This document shows, in pieces, positions 61,480 to 64,000 of a DNA stretch of 64,000 bases (the stretch's first letter is position 1; each line of letters begins with the position of its first letter). The stretch comes from an uncultured Akkermansia sp. GTDB lineage: Bacteria > Verrucomicrobiota > Verrucomicrobiia > Verrucomicrobiales > Akkermansiaceae. Location of the stretch: assembly GCA_905200945.1 (NCBI GenBank), contig CAJKMG010000005.1, forward strand, positions 1 through 64,000, read 5' to 3'. The notes below the pieces were generated by a model. The model saw only the letters and a list, made by a program, of their open reading frames with translations, did no database searches and was not told the origin of the DNA. The position numbers and the translations under genes were made by a program.

Positions 61480-61595
61480 TTTCAGGCGTTTTTTCACCTC
61501 TTTTCAGGTTTCCGGAAAGGGGCTTTTCCTGGCCGCAAGTGGCGAAATATCGCAACAACCTGTCCCGCATATCGCAACTATCTTGCGCCGTTACA
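61480..61595 (-). repeat. Prophage right end with transposase-site repeats
   Basis: Read on the minus strand from 61595: R1 TAGTTGCGAT (61571-61580) and R2 GGGACAGGTTGTTGCGATAT (61547-61566, extended by GC to 61568), which matches L3 perfectly over 22 bp. Further in, words GCCTGAAA and GGGTGAAT recur as at the left end, and AAAAGCCCC (61519-61527) matches the base of the left terminator. Confidence 0.8.
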
Positions 61596-61600
61596 TTTGT
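61596..61600. repeat. Target-site duplication TTTGT, right copy
   Basis: Matches 30884-30888. It is followed directly by the resumed reductase reading frame (GCA TTC TCA). Confidence 0.85.
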
Positions 61601-61994
61601 AGCATTCTCACCCCTGGCCAACGGCCTGCTCTCCGGCCGCTACGACCAAAATTCCACGTTTGAGCCGGGGACGGACTACCGTAGCTCCATGCCTCAGTTC
61701 AGGCCGGAAAGCTTCGACGCCAACAAGGAACTCTTCCTCCTGCTCCGCAGGCTGGCGGAAGAAAAACAGGCCGTTCCGGCACAAATTTCCCTGGCGTGGA
61801 TGCTCTGCAAAAAGCCCTGGATCGTTCCTATCCCGGGGACACGGAAGTTCTCCAGGCTGAAAGAAAATGCAGAGGCAGCCCATGTAATATTATCTGCGGA
61901 TGAAGTCCGGCAAATCGACGCCGCGCTTTCCTTCATGAACATGTCCGACGTATTTGGAGGAAGCCCCATCAAAAAAAAATCAACAATCCGTTAA
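61601..61994 (+). pseudogene. Aldo/keto reductase, 3' part, after prophage
   Basis: 394 bases that continue the reductase from codon 216: AFSPLANGLLSGRYDQ, then the cofactor-binding block QISLAWMLCKKPWIVPIPGT and KLKENAEA-like helix, ending at 61994. 647 + 394 bases give 1041, exactly 347 codons with the stop, and the frame is intact across the join. The frame is open upstream to GTG 61539 inside phage DNA, so a short fusion protein could be made, but it would lack the active site. Confidence 0.93.
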
Positions 61995-62056
61995 TCAGCG
62001 AATCACGCTTTTCTTCCCTTGCGGAAACATGACAACTCAACCTCCCTCATGACATC

Positions 62057-63169
62057 ATGAAAATATCCCAATTAATCCCCCCCTGCCTTTTTTTATCAAT
62101 ATCCACGTTTCCGGCCATGATTCAGGCGGAAGGCATCGCTCCTGTTCCGGCGGCGGAACAAGCTCCCCTGCTTATTGCAAGACAGGGCAGCTTTGCCGTG
62201 GGCGGAAGCATTCTGCAACGCCCGGGAACGTATGACAACAGCCGTTTTCCCGGCTGGGGCAACGCAGAGGAAGCCGGCCAGAGTTACCATGCCGACCACG
62301 CCGCCGTGGACTTCCAGATACCGGCCCAGGCCCGGAAACTGCCCCTGGTATTCATTCACGGCTATGGACAGTCCGCCCGGTGCTGGCAGACAACTCCGGA
62401 CGGAAGGGAGGGCTTCAATAACATTTTCCTGCGCAAAAGATACGCCGCCTACCTGGTTGACCTCCCAGGACGGGGCCGGGCGGGCAGAACGACGGCGGAA
62501 ACCGCCGTCAAGCCGCTTGCCGACGAGCAGTTCTGGTTCGACATCTTCCGGATCGGCGAATGGCCCGCATTCAACCCGGGAGTACAGTTCCCCACGGACA
62601 AGGCTTCCCTGGACCAGTTTTTCCGACAAATGACTCCTGATATCGGCACGCACGATATGGTAAAAGAACTTGGCGCCCTGAGCGCCCTCTTCAAACGCGT
62701 GGGCCGGGGAATCCTGGTCACTCACTCCGCAGGGGGATTCCCCGGCTGGCTGACAGCCATCCGCAACCCGGAAGTGCGCGGCATCATTTCCCTGGAACCG
62801 GGCACCTACGTTTTCCCGGAAGGGGAGGTCCCCGAAGACATGCCCAGCCTCACCGGCACGATGAAGGGAATCGCCGTTCCGCCGGAGGAATTCAACAAGC
62901 TCACCCAAATCCCCATCATCCTCTACTTCGGAGATTATATTCCTGAAAACGTCACCGATAAGCTTGGAGGGGAAAACTGGCGCGTGCGCCTGCAAATGGG
63001 ACGCAAATTTGTGGAGGCCGTCAACAGACATGGCGGCAATGCTGCTCTGGTGGAACTGCCCAAAATCGGCATCCGGGGAAATACGCATTTTCTGATGTCC
63101 GACAAAAACAACAACATCATTGCCGACCATATGGCCGCCTGGCTCCGGCAAAACAAACTTGACAGGTGA
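62057..63169 (+). CDS. Exported alpha/beta hydrolase
   Basis: 370 aa. Signal peptide (MKISQLIPPCLFLSISTFPA). Oxyanion region VFIHGYGQSARCW, nucleophile Ser224 in VTHSAGGFPGW and a C-terminal catalytic His in GNTHFLMSD. A large lid-like insertion lies at about 130-205. Substrate unknown; esterase or lipase-like activity outside the cytoplasm is likely. It follows the reductase by 62 bp in the same direction, so the prophage probably cuts it off from the upstream promoter. Confidence 0.82.
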   Translation: MKISQLIPPCLFLSISTFPAMIQAEGIAPVPAAEQAPLLIARQGSFAVGGSILQRPGTYDNSRFPGWGNAEEAGQSYHADHAAVDFQIPAQARKLPLVFIHGYGQSARCWQTTPDGREGFNNIFLRKRYAAYLVDLPGRGRAGRTTAETAVKPLADEQFWFDIFRIGEWPAFNPGVQFPTDKASLDQFFRQMTPDIGTHDMVKELGALSALFKRVGRGILVTHSAGGFPGWLTAIRNPEVRGIISLEPGTYVFPEGEVPEDMPSLTGTMKGIAVPPEEFNKLTQIPIILYFGDYIPENVTDKLGGENWRVRLQMGRKFVEAVNRHGGNAALVELPKIGIRGNTHFLMSDKNNNIIADHMAAWLRQNKLDR

Positions 63170-63211
63170 CAGACGCCCGCCCCCCTCACATTTACTTTCT
63201 GCGGTCGCCAT

Positions 63212-63250
63212 CTGTAATCATGGTAGCAAAACCTGTAATCCGTCTATCGA
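63212..63250 (+). promoter_or_regulatory. AraC-type operator, copy 2
   Basis: CTGTAATC half-sites at 63212 and 63233, again 21 bp apart, in a 39-nt block that differs from 30170-30208 at two positions only. It is 60 bp upstream of the next hydrolase start. Confidence 0.7.
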
Positions 63251-63309
63251 CAGGAAGAGAGTCTTTCATGATAGAATGGGGAACTGCTTGAAAAACCAAA
63301 GTACATGCC

Positions 63310-64000
63310 ATGAAAACAAACGCCATTATTTCAATCGCCCTTTCCCTGGCCTCCTTCAACCATCAATTAAACGCACAGCAAATGAATACAAACGATTCTT
63401 CGTCCGTCTCAACAGCCCATTCCGCTCCAGTCCGCCAAATCCCATTTACGGAAGCGAAAGGAATGAAAAGCCACAACGGTAATCCCTGGGGGCTGGTTTA
63501 CCAGGGAGCCATCACGGAAAACGTGGAAGGACGCGTGAACATCCACCCGATTACCTATATGCTGAACGGCCTGCAAATTGCCGCCAATGTTTATACGCCC
63601 TCCGGATATGATGCCTCGAAAAAATATCCCGCCCTTGTCGTGGCGCATCCCAACGGCGGCGTGAAAGAGCAGGTGGCCGGACTTTACAGCCAGCGCATGG
63701 CGGAACAGGGCTACATCTGCCTGGCATTTGACGCGGCCTATCAGGGTGCCAGCGGAGGAACTCCCCGCAATACGGATAAACCCGCCAGCCGCATGGAAGA
63801 CATCCGCCGCGCTGCGGACATTCTGCTGCAATATCCCGGAGTGGACGCCTCTCGTCTTGGCATTCTGGGCATTTGCGGCGGAGGGGGCTACACCCTGAAA
63901 ACCGCACAGACGGACAAGCGCTTCAAGGCCGTCGCCACGCTCAGCATGTTCAACACCGGCCTGGTCCGGCGCAACGGGTTCCTGGACTCGCAGATCAACA
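63310..64000 (+). CDS. Dienelactone-hydrolase-like alpha/beta hydrolase, partial
   Basis: At least 230 aa, open to the window edge. A signal peptide-like N-terminus (MKTNAIISIALSLASFNHQL) is followed by a spacer and an alpha/beta hydrolase core: PALVVAHPNGGVKEQ, then GILGICGGGGYTLKTA with Cys189 at the nucleophile place. Cys in this elbow is seen in dienelactone hydrolases. It belongs to the AraC-linked group by its operator copy and orientation. The C-terminal His is beyond the window. Confidence 0.8.
   Translation, partial: MKTNAIISIALSLASFNHQLNAQQMNTNDSSSVSTAHSAPVRQIPFTEAKGMKSHNGNPWGLVYQGAITENVEGRVNIHPITYMLNGLQIAANVYTPSGYDASKKYPALVVAHPNGGVKEQVAGLYSQRMAEQGYICLAFDAAYQGASGGTPRNTDKPASRMEDIRRAADILLQYPGVDASRLGILGICGGGGYTLKTAQTDKRFKAVATLSMFNTGLVRRNGFLDSQIN

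Larger units (their letters stand above)
30889..61595 (+). mobile_element. Mu-type transposable prophage, siphovirus-like, about 30.7 kb
   Basis: Complete element bounded by a 5-bp duplication and inverted transposase-site repeats. It carries MuA-like transposase, MuB-like ATPase, Gam, repressor, and full head, lysis and tail modules in Mu-like order, with no frameshifts in the structural genes apart from the coupled terminase pair. It has a tube and a tape measure but no sheath, like B3/D3112-type transposable siphophages. It inserted in a host aldo/keto reductase gene in the same direction as the gene. Confidence 0.95.

Noticed and set aside
61539..61994. Independent 151-codon gene at the prophage right end
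   Set aside because: It is the reductase 3' part preceded by phage-end bases; the joined frame with the left part explains it fully.

Overview
The window looks like a chromosome segment of an Akkermansia-type Verrucomicrobiota bacterium. The grounds are the gene content: a PEP-CTERM secreted protein, secreted sulfatase, GH20 and GH31 enzymes suited to mucin glycans, an SHD1-domain lipoprotein, and housekeeping genes of a moderately GC-rich Gram-negative. No tRNA, rRNA or CRISPR array was found. The species is inferred, not proven.

Layout. 1-2000: PEP-CTERM protein and small membrane proteins. 2085-18663: lepA, a probably frameshifted small gene, a thioredoxin-fold/SHD1 lipoprotein, a sulfatase plus GH20 hexosaminidase pair, cysS-cupin-EamA, an ABC-F ATPase, a cyclophilin, an Hsp33-like chaperone, a stop-start coupled run of zinc-ribbon protein, membrane protein and SGNH hydrolase, and an anti-sigma-like protein. 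18925-20568: marC, a MenH-like hydrolase and a DUF3820 protein. 20604-24128 (minus strand): a cluster of unknown function with a LytTR regulator, two DUF2589 proteins, a related protein, a zinc ribbon and a small secreted protein. 24747-28685: a 1312-aa GH31 glycosidase that carries both dockerin and cohesin-like modules. 29205-64000: an AraC regulator facing an aldo/keto reductase gene, then two alpha/beta hydrolases. A 39-bp operator-like sequence is present in front of both the reductase and the last hydrolase.

The reductase gene is split by a complete Mu-type transposable prophage (about 30889-61595, 30.7 kb). It is flanked by a TTTGT duplication. Removing the prophage and one copy of the duplication restores a continuous 346-codon gene. 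The ends carry inverted transposase-site repeats. Inside, from left to right: a leftward, AT-rich lysogeny module (orphan DNA methyltransferase, small membrane protein, repressor); a rightward early operon (small regulators, MuA-like transposase, MuB-like ATPase, unknowns, Gam) ending at a strong terminator; an HTH gene, a 9-bp-period repeat, then the late operon (holin-like protein, endolysin, small terminase, large terminase on two coupled ORFs, portal fused to a nuclease-like domain, protease/scaffold, decoration, capsid, minor head and connector proteins, tail tube, fibre-like protein, tape measure, hub) and a glycosyltransferase-like gene at the right end. There is no sheath gene, so the virion is probably a siphovirus with Mu-like replication and head assembly.

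Most notable: the transposase appears to have D-E-E instead of D-D-E, the terminase is cleanly split between ATPase and nuclease, the portal carries a C-terminal toxin-nuclease-like domain, and the prophage separates two members of what looks like one AraC regulon.
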